Source: Spartobacteria bacterium
Lineage (GTDB): Bacteria > Verrucomicrobiota > Verrucomicrobiia > Chthoniobacterales > UBA10450
DNA: 14,650 nt
Direction: 5' to 3'
Assembly (NCBI GenBank): GCA_021324035.1
Contig: JAJPJU010000163.1
Span: 1 to 14,650 of the forward strand
Below are positions 14,273 through 14,650 of this stretch, piece after piece (positions within the stretch are counted from its first letter, which is position 1; each line of letters begins with the position of its first letter). Made by a program: the position numbers and the translations under genes. Under the pieces are notes generated by a model. It saw nothing but the letters and a program-made list of their open reading frames with translations, was not told where the DNA came from and did no database searches.

Positions 14273-14650
14273 CTATGCCCTCGGGTGAAACTGCCGATGC
14301 ACCGATTTCAGCCGTTGTTGATCGACGTGGGTGTAAACCTGGGTGGTCGAGATATCGGCGTGACCGAGCATCTCCTGGATAATCCGGAGATCTGCGCCGT
14401 TGCTCAGCAGATGAGTGGCGAAACTGTGCCGCAATAGGTGCGGATAAATATTTTTTTCCAACCCGGCGTGTTTCGCTTTTTCTTTCACAATCTGCCAGAT
14501 CCGCGCAGTCGTTAATTTGGTACCGCGCTCGGATAGAAAAATTTCATTGCCGGTGCGGCGCTTCACCAGTTTCGGACGTTCGGTGGACAAATAGACTGCC
14601 ATCGCGTCGCACGCTTTGCCGCCGACCGGCACCATTCGGGTTTTGTTGCC
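14273..14650 (-). CDS. xerD: XerD-type tyrosine recombinase, C-terminal part (5' end outside window)
   Basis: The visible 125 residues are the catalytic half of a tyrosine recombinase of XerC/XerD type, which resolves chromosome dimers at dif with FtsK. Reading from the edge, GNKTRMVPVG carries the active-site Lys3. HLLRHSFATHLL gives His71 and Arg74, LGHADIS gives His97, and STTQVYTHV gives the nucleophile Tyr106. The ending VHRQFHPRA is the typical XerD tail, which favours XerD over XerC or an integrase. The first catalytic Arg and the N-terminal core-binding domain lie outside the window. The reading frame is intact. No integron or phage genes sit beside it, so a housekeeping role is likely. 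Confidence 0.93.
   Translation of the reverse strand, partial: GNKTRMVPVGGKACDAMAVYLSTERPKLVKRRTGNEIFLSERGTKLTTARIWQIVKEKAKHAGLEKNIYPHLLRHSFATHLLSNGADLRIIQEMLGHADISTTQVYTHVDQQRLKSVHRQFHPRA

Overview
The window reads as ordinary chromosomal DNA of a Gram-negative bacterium. It is probably a soil-type member of the Verrucomicrobiota, near Chthoniobacter/Udaeobacter. That placement is inference: it rests on the gene mix (a caa3-type oxidase subunit II beside its assembly genes, an NHL-propeller membrane protein, zinc-ribbon methyltransferase), on a small CPFC-type membrane protein next to coxB, and on short tandem heptamer/octamer arrays in several gaps. I see no rRNA, tRNA, CRISPR array, transposase or phage gene.

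Left, plus strand (2-3781): a tightly packed terminal-oxidase operon. The tail of a small CxxC membrane protein overlaps coxB (CuA subunit II). After a 106-bp gap of repetitive DNA come ctaA (heme A synthase), ctaB (heme O synthase) and a SCO-type copper chaperone, joined by 4-bp ATGA overlaps. Together they supply heme A and CuA copper to cytochrome c oxidase. Subunit I is not inside the window. The SCO gene ends base-to-base against the convergent next gene.

Middle (3782-11484): an envelope glycan neighbourhood in three strand blocks. On the minus strand lie rfbA (dTDP-glucose synthesis), a Dabb-domain protein and a GT39-like multi-membrane glycosyltransferase. On the plus strand lie a zinc-ribbon SAM methyltransferase and an overlapping GtrB/DPM1-like polyprenyl-phosphate glycosyltransferase. 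On the minus strand follows a 958-residue protein joining a GT-C-like membrane region to a six-blade NHL propeller. A plausible reading is that the GT2 enzyme charges a lipid carrier and one or both GT-C proteins use it outside the membrane; no acceptor is visible. The gap between rfbA and the Dabb gene is filled exactly by two inverted four-copy TCCGCNN heptamer arrays.

Right, minus strand (11550-14650): an isolated nuoA (complex I subunit) with no nuoB next to it, a basic 108-residue hypothetical protein, a 566-residue membrane-anchored hypothetical protein, and the C-terminal catalytic part of a XerD-type tyrosine recombinase running off the end. The gap before xerD holds four different degenerate 7-8 bp tandem microrepeats side by side.

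No clearly new multi-gene system is evident. The most unusual items are the intergenic microrepeats, the GT-C/NHL fusion, the unplaced small CxxC protein ahead of coxB, and the solitary nuoA.
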